A stretch of DNA of 64,000 bases from NCBI GenBank assembly GCA_041821285.1, contig JBGUER010000001.1, forward strand, positions 1-64,000, given 5' to 3'. The notes under the pieces were generated by a model. The model did not search any database, was not told where the DNA came from, and was given only the letters and a program-made list of their open reading frames with translations. How positions within the stretch are numbered: the stretch's first letter is position 1; every line of letters starts with the position of its first letter. The translations under genes and the position numbers were made by a program. Positions 53,328-62,532 of this stretch are shown here, piece after piece. The stretch comes from JAJBWD01 sp041821285 (GTDB lineage: Bacteria; Bacillota; Clostridia; Clostridiales; Clostridiaceae).

Positions 53328-55073
53328 ATGAAACTATCATATTCTATTTTAAATCTAATAAAGTCACTTTATAAAAGCATTAGAAGGTTCCCAATAAGCA
53401 TAGCTCTATCCACAGCTTTTGTTATTTTAACCATTGTTATTTCTGAAATTAGGCCCTATAATAATCAAAATTTAATTGAAAACCTTGAAAAAATAAGCAT
53501 GATACTGGCCCTTGGTTTTGTACTATCGCTTTGTATAACAATGTATTTTGAGAAGAAAAAATTAGATACAATTTCACAAAAGATAATTGCCACAATATCC
53601 TCTTCAACTTTTCTTATTTTATACTATTTCTTTCTATTGAAAAATTTTAATATGATTTCAATTACGAGATATATAGGAATAAGTCTTATACTATATATTT
53701 CATTTGTATTTATACCTTACTTAGAAAAAAAAGATAATTTTGAACTCTATGTAATAAAAATATTTGGACGTTTTTTTATAACTGCAATATATTCTGCCGT
53801 CTTATATGGTGGAACTTCTGCAATACTAGCTACAATAGATCTACTTCTTGAAATAAATATACCATCTGATTTTTATTTCTATGCTTTTCTTATAGTAGCT
53901 GGAATATTTGCCCCCACATATTATTTAGGAGGACTACCCTCCATTACTGATACTTTTACTAAAAAGAACTACCCCAATATATTTAAAGTTCTTTTACTAT
54001 ATATCGTCATGCCACTCATATCAATATATACAATAATTCTTTATATATACTTTATTAAGATAATCATAACAGTTAAATGGCCAGTTGGCCTTGTATCTCA
54101 TCTTGTTCTTTGGTATTCAGTAATAACTGCAGCGGTACTATTTTTCATTACGCCAATATATAAAGACAATAAATTTGCAAACAAATTTATGAATATTCTT
54201 CCAAAATCTATAATACCACTTATTATATTAATGTTTATATCTATCGGTATAAGAATTAAAGCTTATGGAATAACTGAAAATAGATATTACGTTATAGCCC
54301 TTAGTATTTGGGTTTTTGGAGCAATGATATATTTCGCTCTAAGGAAAAATCATAGAAATGTAATACTCCCAATATCATTTTCTATTATCATTTTAATCTC
54401 CGTTTTTGGCGGTCCAATCAACAGTTATTCCGTATCTTTAAGAAGTCAAAGCACTCGATTAAAAAACATATTAATTGGTAATAATATGTTATCTAATAAT
54501 ACAATTATAAAAAATGAAACTTTATCTGACAATGACAAAGCTGAAATAAGTAGTATTATAGAATATATTAATAATGACCATGAATTAAGTGATATAGACT
54601 ATCTACCAAAAGATTTTAAAATAGAAACTATGAACAAAGTTTTTGGATTTTCACTCTACTATAATGATTATTATAGACAAAATAATTTTTATTTTAATCT
54701 CACTCAAAATGGTTCACCTTTAGACATAAATGGTTATGATTATTTATTTGATTCAAATAATTCATATGAAAATGGTAGTAATTCGCAGCTTAAAATAAAC
54801 TATGATCATTCATCAAACGAATTTAAATTCATTAATGGAAGCGAAACATTATACTCAAAAGACCTAAAAGAATTAGTAGAAAAACTTGTTGATAAATATG
54901 GAATAAGCGAAAAGGGAACTAATATAGATTTAAAGGATATGACTTTTGAAGATGAAAACTCAGAAGTTAAAATAAAATTTCTAATAACAAATATTTATGG
55001 TTCTAAAAATTCAACAGATAATGGCATTGCTCTAGATGGAATAAATTTTTATGTTGTTATTAAAATGAAATAA
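53328..55073 (+). CDS. DUF4153-family membrane protein
   Basis: This 581-aa protein has about ten to eleven transmembrane helices over residues 1-370, then an extracytoplasmic C-terminal domain of about 200 residues rich in Asn, Ser and Asp. The membrane part (SIRRFPISIALSTAF, GTSAILATIDLLLEI, APTYYLGGLP) matches DUF4153, a clostridial/Bacillales membrane family of unknown function. GTGGAGG lies 7 bases before the ATG. It is monocistronic with its own strong terminator. Confidence 0.85.
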   Translation: MKLSYSILNLIKSLYKSIRRFPISIALSTAFVILTIVISEIRPYNNQNLIENLEKISMILALGFVLSLCITMYFEKKKLDTISQKIIATISSSTFLILYYFFLLKNFNMISITRYIGISLILYISFVFIPYLEKKDNFELYVIKIFGRFFITAIYSAVLYGGTSAILATIDLLLEINIPSDFYFYAFLIVAGIFAPTYYLGGLPSITDTFTKKNYPNIFKVLLLYIVMPLISIYTIILYIYFIKIIITVKWPVGLVSHLVLWYSVITAAVLFFITPIYKDNKFANKFMNILPKSIIPLIILMFISIGIRIKAYGITENRYYVIALSIWVFGAMIYFALRKNHRNVILPISFSIIILISVFGGPINSYSVSLRSQSTRLKNILIGNNMLSNNTIIKNETLSDNDKAEISSIIEYINNDHELSDIDYLPKDFKIETMNKVFGFSLYYNDYYRQNNFYFNLTQNGSPLDINGYDYLFDSNNSYENGSNSQLKINYDHSSNEFKFINGSETLYSKDLKELVEKLVDKYGISEKGTNIDLKDMTFEDENSEVKIKFLITNIYGSKNSTDNGIALDGINFYVVIKMK

Positions 55074-55115
55074 AAAAAGGATGTATAGTGAGAATTTTAG
55101 CTATACATCCTTTTT
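55074..55115. terminator. Strong bidirectional terminator after the DUF4153 gene
   Basis: AAAAAGGATGTATAG (55074-55088) and CTATACATCCTTTTT (55101-55115) form a perfect 15-bp stem, serving both convergent genes. Confidence 0.9.
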
Positions 55116-55151
55116 ATGCTTCTATATTATATATTCACATTCCTAAGTCCA

Positions 55152-56972
55152 CTAATAATAACAAACGACAGGTGTTCCCGCCTGAATATTATTAAATATT
55201 CCTTGCGCTAAATAGTATGGTGCATTTATACAACCATGTGAACCATCTGTCATATATATATTTCCTCCAAATGCGCCTCTCCATGTTGCATCGTGAATTC
55301 CAATGCCTCCATTAAATGGCATCCAAAAAGCAACAGGGCATCTATAACCTGGTCCTATAAGCACTGCATCTTTCTGCGCATACTTTAGAACATAAACACC
55401 TTCTGGCGTTGCATGAGTACCATCCATATTACCTGAAACAATATCTCCCTCTACTACAAGCGAACCATCTTTATAAAACCACAGATGTTGACTTGATATA
55501 TTTATTTCTACATAAGTGTTCCCAATATCATCATTATTATGAGACAATGCCGTTAAAAGGTATGTTGGTTCTTTTGTTAAACTTTCTCCTTTTTTTATAG
55601 CTTTAACTAATTCCTTCACCTCTTTTTCAACATCTACCATCCACCCATAATCGCCACCACTTACTTGTATTGTTTGCCCTGAGGTTGCAACAAAATTTCT
55701 AGTTTTTCCCGTAGTATTATATTTGTTAAAAATCACATTTAAATCATTTCTAACTTTTCCCTCGTCAACTGTAATATCATAATTCTCATTAACTTCAAGC
55801 CAATTATTTATTTTAGCTCCATCAATGATTTCTACATTTCCACCAATAGTATAAGTGATTTTTGAAGATATAAATTTATTAAGAATATTTTTAGTATCGA
55901 TTATCTTTTCAGACTGTGAATTATACTTGGGATTTACGTAACATTTAGTCTTTTCTAAATTTAGAGTAGTTTCTTCATTTATAATTGCATTTCTTACCTG
56001 ATTATATAATAATTCTTCATCAACTTTATTTCCAATTTCTTCGTCTATTATTACATATCCATTATCCGTATATTTAAAACTAGGATTTTTAGGTTCAATT
56101 ATATTCTCACTATCAAAACAAGAGAGCTTATCCAATTTTTCCTTCAAAAGATTTTCATCATATGAAAGTACTTCATTTGTTTTAAAATCTTTTGTATTAA
56201 AAAATGCAGTAATCCATTTGAGAGGTTTCTGTTCTTTTTTTAAATTTTCGACTTGTTTGTCCAAAGTATGTGTTAATGCAATATCATCAGCTATAATTTC
56301 TTCATATTTACCCCCTCTCTCTTCTAATTTTAGTGTATATCCCATAAGTTTAGATGACACCTCTTCATTTGCTTTCTCAACAGTTGCACCTGAAATATTA
56401 ATACAATTGATTTCAGAGCCATAATAAAAATGATTTATAAAATATATTGATATTCCACTATATATTACAACTAACGCACAAATAGGAATTAAAATGCCTA
56501 AAATAATCTTTTTCTTTTTACCTTTTTTATTTTCTTGTTTTTCTTCAACTTCTTGTTTTTCTTCAACTTCTTGTTTTTCTTCAACTTCTTGGTTTGCTTT
56601 ATCTTGAACTACTTCATTCTTTTCAGTATCTTCACTCTCCTGTTCGTCTCCAATATCATGACTCTCATTTTCTTGGTATTCTTGATTTTCATTATCTTGA
56701 ATTTTCGGTTCTTCTTGAATTTCCTGCTCTTCTTGAATTTCCTGCTCTTCTTGAATATCCTGTTCTTGGTTTTCCGATTCTAACTGATTATTTGTATTTT
56801 CCTGTTCTTCTTGATATTTTTCATCTTCTTGCTTCACTATTTCTTCTTTATCTTCTTTATCCTCTTTTTCCCTATTTTCTTCCTCTTTGTTTTTTATTTC
56901 TTCACTTTTTTCATTTTTTCCCTCATGACATTCTTGATTATTTTGACCTTCTTGGTTTTCTTGGTTATCCAC
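55152..56972 (-). CDS. L,D-transpeptidase (YkuD) with acidic repeat N-terminus
   Basis: This membrane protein of 606 aa starts at GTG (56972), with GGGGGAG upstream. Residues 1-160 form a cytoplasmic low-complexity region of Glu, Gln, Lys and Asn, containing two sets of 18-base repeats. One transmembrane helix (about 168-190) leads to two VanW/PG_binding_4-like domains and a C-terminal YkuD domain. That domain has GIHDATWRG and the catalytic SHGCINAP. It cross-links peptidoglycan by 3-3 bonds between meso-DAP residues. The long acidic tail is cytoplasmic and unusual in the family. Confidence 0.9.
   Translation of the reverse strand: MDNQENQEGQNNQECHEGKNEKSEEIKNKEEENREKEDKEDKEEIVKQEDEKYQEEQENTNNQLESENQEQDIQEEQEIQEEQEIQEEPKIQDNENQEYQENESHDIGDEQESEDTEKNEVVQDKANQEVEEKQEVEEKQEVEEKQENKKGKKKKIILGILIPICALVVIYSGISIYFINHFYYGSEINCINISGATVEKANEEVSSKLMGYTLKLEERGGKYEEIIADDIALTHTLDKQVENLKKEQKPLKWITAFFNTKDFKTNEVLSYDENLLKEKLDKLSCFDSENIIEPKNPSFKYTDNGYVIIDEEIGNKVDEELLYNQVRNAIINEETTLNLEKTKCYVNPKYNSQSEKIIDTKNILNKFISSKITYTIGGNVEIIDGAKINNWLEVNENYDITVDEGKVRNDLNVIFNKYNTTGKTRNFVATSGQTIQVSGGDYGWMVDVEKEVKELVKAIKKGESLTKEPTYLLTALSHNNDDIGNTYVEINISSQHLWFYKDGSLVVEGDIVSGNMDGTHATPEGVYVLKYAQKDAVLIGPGYRCPVAFWMPFNGGIGIHDATWRGAFGGNIYMTDGSHGCINAPYYLAQGIFNNIQAGTPVVCYY
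56533..56586 (-). repeat. Three 18-bp tandem repeats, Val-Glu-Glu-Lys-Gln-Glu units
   Basis: TCTTGTTTTTCTTCAACT is repeated exactly three times on the plus strand, giving the protein repeat QEVEEK near residues 145-160. Exact copies indicate recent slippage. Confidence 0.9.
56711..56764 (-). repeat. Three 18-bp tandem repeats, Gln-Glu-Glu-Gln-Glu-Ile type
   Basis: CTTCTTGAATTTCCTGCT appears twice exactly and a third time with two changes, giving QEIQEEQEIQEEPKIQ-type sequence. It is a second, separate repeat set in the same acidic tail. Confidence 0.85.
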
Positions 56973-57192
56973 AATATTCTCCCCCTTCAAGATCAAGATT
57001 AAAAATAATTTTTATTCATAAAATAAATTAATCTTTTAACAAATATTTATATTTTATTCTATGTAGCATATTTTAAATTTAAAACTATTATTACTAATAA
57101 TGCTTTCAAATTAACTTTTATAATTGAATGAATAAAATATTCACCTTTTGTAATACTATTTAAGTAAACTTTTATATAAGGGAGGTAATTTT

Positions 57193-57402
57193 ATGGCTGA
57201 AAAAACTGGTATAGTAAAATGGTATGATGAAGAAAAGGGATATGGATTTATATCATGCGATGAAGGAAATGATGTTTTCCTACATCACTCACAAATAAAA
57301 GAAAAAGGACCTAATAAAGATTTACACGAAGGAGCTAGCGTTACCTTCGATATCACCGAAGGTGAAAAAGGACCTATGGCAATAAATATTCAAAAGGCAT
57401 AA
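57193..57402 (+). CDS. Cold-shock-domain protein
   Basis: This 69-aa protein is a single OB-fold RNA/DNA-binding cold-shock domain with RNP1 KGYGFISCD and RNP2 VFLHHSQI. It melts RNA structure and antiterminates transcription in the cold. The length fits CspA/CspB proteins. The gene has its own 190-base upstream region with no other gene, so a structured 5' leader is likely. The symbol csp is avoided here because unrelated germination proteases (Csp) are encoded in this window. Confidence 0.95.
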   Translation: MAEKTGIVKWYDEEKGYGFISCDEGNDVFLHHSQIKEKGPNKDLHEGASVTFDITEGEKGPMAINIQKA

Positions 57403-57436
57403 AAAATAGACATACCACTATAGTATGTCTATTTTT
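57402..57436. terminator. Bidirectional terminator after the cold-shock gene
   Basis: AAAAATAGACATAC (57402-57415) and GTATGTCTATTTTT (57423-57436) form a 14-bp stem, with T-tracts on both strands. Confidence 0.88.
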
Positions 57437-57471
57437 GTATTCATTAAATTGTTTTTCTCTTGTATTTGATA

Positions 57472-59115
57472 CTAGTCATTAATTATAATTGAACCAGTTG
57501 TCAATAATTCACCACTTTCACGGTCAAACAACAGTATATCCTCACCACCAAAGGAAAAATATACTTCTTCTCCAATAGTATGTATATCTTTACCAAACAG
57601 CACACTTGTAAATAAATATTCACCAACTCTTATTTTTAAAGTTGTTTCCATTCCTGTAGGCATTGATCCATATACAATTGCCGAAGTTTTTCCGCCTTTT
57701 GAAATTTCAATAAATTCTGGTCTAACACCTATTACATATTCACACGCTAAAATTTCTTCTGGGTTTTCCTTATTTGTCTCATCTACACGAGCTATATGAT
57801 AATTAAATTTTTCGTCTTTATTTCCTTTTTCAACTGATTTATTTTTTTTGTTCTTTATAATATTTTCTTCTTTTTCTTCGAAACATTTTTTATATTCACT
57901 TTTCCATTTATCAAAATTAAAAGAATCATTTGGTGTAAATTGTACTTTTTTATCTTTTAAAATATTTAAGAAAAAAGTTCCATCTTCCTGTTGTTGTCCT
58001 TTGGCGTTAATATAATTTATTGATGGATTCCCAACAAAATCAGCTGTAAATAAATTAGCAGGTTTATTGTAAACAGTAAGTGGTGTATCGTATTGTTGTA
58101 AAACACCATTATCAATTAAACATATTTTTGTGGCAAGAGACATAGCTTCCATTTGATCATGTGTTACATAAACAAATGTACTTCCAGTCTCAACATGAAG
58201 TCTTTGTAGTTCATATCTCATTTCCAAACGTAGTTTTGCATCTAAATTGGATAATGGTTCATCCATAAACAAAACACTTGGATTTGGTGCCAATGTTCTT
58301 GCAATTGCTACTCTCTGTTGCTGTCCACCTGATAGTTCTGATGGATAACGATCCATAAACATTCCTATCTTAACAATTGCTGAAACTCTTCTTACTTTAA
58401 TATCAATTTCTTCTTTAGTAAGCTTACGCACTTCTCTTTTCACGTTTCCATTTATAATTATTTCAAAATTTTCTCCAAGAGTTTCTCCTGATTTTTCATG
58501 AATTTCTCTGCATTTTTTTAAATCAAATTTAAGTTCTCTAACTAATTTTTCACTTTCTATTTGAGGAGAATCTACCTCGTTTAACTTATATTCCAAAATG
58601 GTTTTTGCTGTATCCATTGATATATCAAATTTTTCGATATATTTGAGAAGTACTCTGTCTTTATCTAATTTTTTTTCTTTGTTGTAGCATTCATTTACAA
58701 GTGAAACTACATCCTGATACTTATCAAGCACCCTTATTTTATCATTCAGTATTTTCGCATTAATATCATACACAGGCATCTCTTCTTTAACATTTTTTAA
58801 ACCAAATGTAATATTTTTATATACCGTCATATTTGGCCAAAGTGCATAATTTTGAAATAAGAAACCTACTTTACGTTTGTTAGCTGGTACATTTATACCA
58901 TTTTCTGAATCAAATACCACTCTATCTCCAATTATAATTTTACCAGAAGTAGGTGTTTCAAGGCCTGCTATCATTCTAAGCGTTGTTGTTTTACCACAAC
59001 CTGATGGTCCAAGAAGTGTGATAAAAGAATTATCATCTATCTCCAGATTAAGATGATCAACTGCATAATATTTTCCCCAACGTTTTGTTATATCTTTTAA
59101 AATTATTTTTGACAT
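57472..59115 (-). CDS. ABC importer ATPase with large insertion
   Basis: This 547-aa ATPase energises the adjacent importer. It has Walker A GPSGCGKTT (36-44), Q-loop Gln88, signature LSGGQQQ (261-267), Walker B VLFMDE (281-286) and switch His319. The Q-loop-to-signature distance is about 173 residues, against about 51 in the UgpC-type ATPase at 30,238. Roughly residues 108-237 form a Lys/Glu-rich helical insertion. A Lys-rich loop (about 395-445) also enlarges the C-terminal MOBE-type domain. The start is ATG 59115 with GGAGGAG. The permease stop is one base away. Confidence 0.92.
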   Translation of the reverse strand: MSKIILKDITKRWGKYYAVDHLNLEIDDNSFITLLGPSGCGKTTTLRMIAGLETPTSGKIIIGDRVVFDSENGINVPANKRKVGFLFQNYALWPNMTVYKNITFGLKNVKEEMPVYDINAKILNDKIRVLDKYQDVVSLVNECYNKEKKLDKDRVLLKYIEKFDISMDTAKTILEYKLNEVDSPQIESEKLVRELKFDLKKCREIHEKSGETLGENFEIIINGNVKREVRKLTKEEIDIKVRRVSAIVKIGMFMDRYPSELSGGQQQRVAIARTLAPNPSVLFMDEPLSNLDAKLRLEMRYELQRLHVETGSTFVYVTHDQMEAMSLATKICLIDNGVLQQYDTPLTVYNKPANLFTADFVGNPSINYINAKGQQQEDGTFFLNILKDKKVQFTPNDSFNFDKWKSEYKKCFEEKEENIIKNKKNKSVEKGNKDEKFNYHIARVDETNKENPEEILACEYVIGVRPEFIEISKGGKTSAIVYGSMPTGMETTLKIRVGEYLFTSVLFGKDIHTIGEEVYFSFGGEDILLFDRESGELLTTGSIIIND

Positions 59116-59116
59116 C

Positions 59117-60949
59117 TTACTCTCCTCCAATTCCTTTATCCAAGCTTGCACCAGTCAATTTATTTACCATAGTATTAAAAAATAAAATAGTTACAATTAA
59201 TAATAGATTAATCGCACTTGAAAATGCATAAAGTCCCATTTCATCAAAATAATCTAACGTAGTAGAAAGAATAAATCCTTGTGTACATAATAATAAGAAC
59301 AATGATAATTCTCTCATACAAGTCATAAATGGTAATGTAAATCCACTAATAATTGAAGATTTCTGAATTGGTATAATAATATTAAACATTCTTTTTCTCC
59401 AAGGAATATCTTGAATTATTGCCGCTTCTTCTATTTCTCCGCTTAACTGAAGCATTGAATTAAGCGAATTTCTACTTGCAAATGGAATGTATTTAATTGT
59501 TCCTGCAATTATAAGCAACGTATACGTATTAAACAAATTAATTCTTTCATTTGAGAATAATATGAATAATGCTACACCAACAGCTAAAGAAGGTAATAAA
59601 TAAGGTAAAAATGCTACTGCATTTACATAATTAGCCCATTTACTTCTTCTTCGTTTTGAAACTGAGTATCCAATTGCTGTACCAATTGTACCTGCAATAA
59701 GTGAGCAACTAATTGCTACCAGCAATGTACCTTTAAATGCATGCCAAATTGTTTGATTATAAATAATTCCTTCTTGTCCAAACATACCTTTGGGTATATT
59801 CGATCCATGTGCCGTCCACCATTTTGTTGTCAAATTTGAAATATCTCCTGTAAATAGAAAACTGTAGTCTCCTGGATTAGGTAAGAATGTTTCAAATGCA
59901 AAAGATAAAATTGGGAAAATACAAACAAAGAAAGTAACAATAATTAAAATTACAGCTATTAAATATTTTCCTATTTTACCCAAATTAAATAATGAACTTT
60001 GTCCCGATTTACCGGTAACTGTTGTATAATTTTTTCTGCTTTTTAGGCTTATTTCATTCATCAATAAAATTATAACACCAAATATCATCATAAATATTGC
60101 AAGTATACTAGCCTCACCTGTATATTTAGAATTTAGTGATATATATTTAGTTGATAGCGTCATAAGTTTAAAATAATGTGGAACCGGATAACTTCCTATT
60201 GCACTACCAAACACCAACAAAATTGTAGATAATATTGCTGGTTTTACCATTGGCAAAGTAACACTAAACATAGTTTTCCATTTTGGTGTATTCAAAATTA
60301 AAGCCGCTTCTTCCAGATTTGCATCCATATTTCTAAAAATTCCACCAATTAGTATATATGCAAATGGTGCATAATGAAGGCCTAAAACCAAAGCACTGGG
60401 AACTAATCCCTGACACCACCAAAGAGGTGCATGAGTACCCATAAGAGAAGCAAGAAGTCCATCTGATGTTCCTGTAACTTGATTACTATTAAAAACATTT
60501 TGCCACACAACTGCAAGTGTCCATTGTGGCATAATATACGTAAAAATAAATATTGAACTTAGGTACTTTTTATATTTCAAATTAGTTCTGGTTATTAAAA
60601 ATGCAAATATTCCTCCAAATAAAATCGAAATAGTACATGTTAAAATAGCCAAATACAGTGTGTTTAAAAGTGGAGTCCACAAATTCATTTTTGCAAGGGG
60701 ACTAGTAAACAAATCCACATAATTTACAATGGTATATCCAACATTTTTAGATGTAAGATATGCATCTATTGTTCCTATATGAATTTTAAACGTATCTTGA
60801 ATAATGGCAATAATTGGCATAAATGTAGTAAAACTTAGAATTATTCCAAAAATCAATAATATAACATTATATGGCTTTTTGAAATATGTTTTTATTCCAT
60901 TCAAATATTTAGCCATTTTATTGTTATTTTTAATTTCAGTTTGTTCCAT
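59117..60949 (-). CDS. ABC importer permease, two fused MetI-like halves
   Basis: This 610-aa membrane protein has about twelve helices, formed by two fused binding-protein-dependent permease domains. The EAA-type coupling motifs are visible as EEAALILNTPKWKTMFSVTLP (first half) and EEAAIIQDIPWRKRMFNIIIP (second half). This two-in-one form is typical of FbpB (iron(III)) and AfuB (hexose phosphate) permeases. AAGGAGG precedes the ATG. It lies between the binding protein and ATPase genes. The substrate cannot be told. Confidence 0.92.
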   Translation of the reverse strand: MEQTEIKNNNKMAKYLNGIKTYFKKPYNVILLIFGIILSFTTFMPIIAIIQDTFKIHIGTIDAYLTSKNVGYTIVNYVDLFTSPLAKMNLWTPLLNTLYLAILTCTISILFGGIFAFLITRTNLKYKKYLSSIFIFTYIMPQWTLAVVWQNVFNSNQVTGTSDGLLASLMGTHAPLWWCQGLVPSALVLGLHYAPFAYILIGGIFRNMDANLEEAALILNTPKWKTMFSVTLPMVKPAILSTILLVFGSAIGSYPVPHYFKLMTLSTKYISLNSKYTGEASILAIFMMIFGVIILLMNEISLKSRKNYTTVTGKSGQSSLFNLGKIGKYLIAVILIIVTFFVCIFPILSFAFETFLPNPGDYSFLFTGDISNLTTKWWTAHGSNIPKGMFGQEGIIYNQTIWHAFKGTLLVAISCSLIAGTIGTAIGYSVSKRRRSKWANYVNAVAFLPYLLPSLAVGVALFILFSNERINLFNTYTLLIIAGTIKYIPFASRNSLNSMLQLSGEIEEAAIIQDIPWRKRMFNIIIPIQKSSIISGFTLPFMTCMRELSLFLLLCTQGFILSTTLDYFDEMGLYAFSSAINLLLIVTILFFNTMVNKLTGASLDKGIGGE

Positions 60950-60973
60950 GCTTTACCTCCTTATCTATAGTTT

Positions 60974-60998
60974 TGTCGAAGGTTTTACACCTTCGACA
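60974..60998 (-). other. Stem-loop between binding-protein and permease genes
   Basis: TGTCGAAGGT and ACCTTCGACA form a perfect, relatively G/C-rich 10-bp stem with a five-base loop. There is no T-tract, so it more likely protects the upstream mRNA and raises binding-protein level over permease than terminates. Confidence 0.7.
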
Positions 60999-61023
60999 GA
61001 TTAGTAAATTTATTTTTATATTA

Positions 61024-62394
61024 TTATTCTACATCTTCTCCAGAATATTTTTCTAACAATTCAATCCAGCTTCCTACTGTAAATGATACTGAAGAACAAT
61101 ATTCAGGATCTTCAACTACTAATTCTCCATCAGAAGTCCACCAATCAAAGCCTCTATCATTCTTGCTTTCATATAGTAAGTCGCCATTTTCATCATAGCC
61201 ACCTTTACTATGATTGTATGTTTCCTCTGTTTCTTCAGCTACATTAGGATTAGATGAATATCCACCCATATCTGAACCCCAAGGACTAAAACCTTCTTGG
61301 GTACATGTCATATATGCTATGAAAGCACATGCTGTCCAAGGAAGTGGACTATTGTCTGTTAAAAATAAATAGTGACAATATCCAAATCCGCCAATACCTT
61401 TATATCCATCGTTATATGCTGCCACGTTAATGTTATTTACAGATACTGTTGATGTCTCTTCTACACTACGTAATTTGGAATAAACAAGCAATCCACTCTG
61501 ATCCGTTGCAGAATCTGTTACTAATGTATTACAAATTGGTCCATCGTCTGTTTGTACATTATAATTTTCTACCCAAAGTTTAATCCAAGCTAAAGCATAT
61601 TTACCATTTTCACCAAGGCCTAAATCTTCTGCATCTTTAGCAAGAGAATCTATAATAGGTATGAAATATGCCTGTTCTTCTGCATCAAGTTTATCAAATG
61701 CTTCTTTTAACCATAAACTATATTCATCTTGTGTTAACATATATAAAAAGTTTTTGTTTACTGGTTCTGAATCTATGTCCATATAAAGTGGATGTATTCC
61801 TTTTGAAACAAAATCCCAACAATTATTATATTTAGCACTACCTGTTGTGTTATACATAAATACCTTGTTTAATGTTTGTAGTGAAAGAAATCCATCATAA
61901 TTTGTCACATCCACATTATTTGCATCTGCCCATTCTTTTGGAATGAATGTTTTTAATACACCTGTTTCAGCCATTTTGGACTCAATTTGATTTCCATCTT
62001 GAATCAAAGTCATTGCAAATGTACCTTCACTTTTTAATGAATCTGCTTGAAGTTGCTCAAAAATCTTATTATTTTTTGGCTGCTGCCACTCAAATTCCAT
62101 TGTGTATGATGAGTCAATTTTCTGACAGTACTCTATGAATAATGGTAATGACTTCTTACCACGACTAGAATTTCCTACACCGTAAAAAATTGCTCCATTA
62201 GATTCTTCAATTGCTTTCTGACAAAGTTCATCAAGTGACATTGACTGTGCTTCAGCAATAATGTTATCTATTCCTGACAAATCACCACTATTTACATCTT
62301 TTTTTACATTCTTATCTCCTTCAGAACCACATCCAACAAAAAGTGTTGAAACCATAGCTACTGATAAAATAAGCGCAAGTACTTTTTTCTTCAT
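61024..62394 (-). CDS. ABC importer substrate-binding lipoprotein
   Basis: This 456-aa lipoprotein has a signal peptide ending in LFVGC (lipidated Cys about residue 22). The mature protein has two-lobe binding-protein character (IFYGVGNSSRGKKSLP, TFAMTLIQDGNQI, VYSKLRSVEET, PWTACAFIAYMTCTQEGF). It is similar in size and placement to the FbpA/AfuA class, but I cannot assign iron, sugar phosphate or another ligand from sequence. GGGGGT precedes the ATG. It is the first gene of the importer, after a terminator. Confidence 0.87.
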   Translation of the reverse strand: MKKKVLALILSVAMVSTLFVGCGSEGDKNVKKDVNSGDLSGIDNIIAEAQSMSLDELCQKAIEESNGAIFYGVGNSSRGKKSLPLFIEYCQKIDSSYTMEFEWQQPKNNKIFEQLQADSLKSEGTFAMTLIQDGNQIESKMAETGVLKTFIPKEWADANNVDVTNYDGFLSLQTLNKVFMYNTTGSAKYNNCWDFVSKGIHPLYMDIDSEPVNKNFLYMLTQDEYSLWLKEAFDKLDAEEQAYFIPIIDSLAKDAEDLGLGENGKYALAWIKLWVENYNVQTDDGPICNTLVTDSATDQSGLLVYSKLRSVEETSTVSVNNINVAAYNDGYKGIGGFGYCHYLFLTDNSPLPWTACAFIAYMTCTQEGFSPWGSDMGGYSSNPNVAEETEETYNHSKGGYDENGDLLYESKNDRGFDWWTSDGELVVEDPEYCSSVSFTVGSWIELLEKYSGEDVE

Positions 62395-62505
62395 TTTTTA
62401 ACCCCCAATAAGATATTTTTACTTTCTTACTAAAGTATAAAGAAAACGTTTAACATTTAAAACTAGGTAAAACTGATATTTCTTTAGTTTTTCTGCCATA
62501 TTGAA

Positions 62506-62532
62506 AAAAGCTATGCATTTTGCATAACTTTT
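62506..62532 (-). terminator. Terminator between the two-component system and importer genes
   Basis: On the minus strand AAAAGTTATGCA and TGCATAGCTTTT form a stem with one mismatch, directly after the regulator stop, followed by T-rich DNA. The importer must therefore have its own promoter. Confidence 0.65.

Noticed and set aside
56533..56764. CRISPR-like array
   Set aside because: The repeats are 18-bp tandem units with no spacers and they encode a coding-frame repeat.
56535..57031. Overlapping open frames on the plus strand rich in Phe and Leu
   Set aside because: They are shadows of the acidic repeat region of the L,D-transpeptidase; the codons of Glu and Gln read as Phe/Leu/Ser on the opposite strand.
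57003..57192. Possible RNA thermosensor in the cold-shock gene leader
   Set aside because: The upstream region is AT-rich with no stem that I could define by eye; folding would be needed.
62441..62456. Possible CcpA (cre) site upstream of the importer binding-protein gene
   Set aside because: AGAAAACGTTTAAC resembles cre only in its centre; the TG and CA ends are missing in both orientations, so I do not call it.
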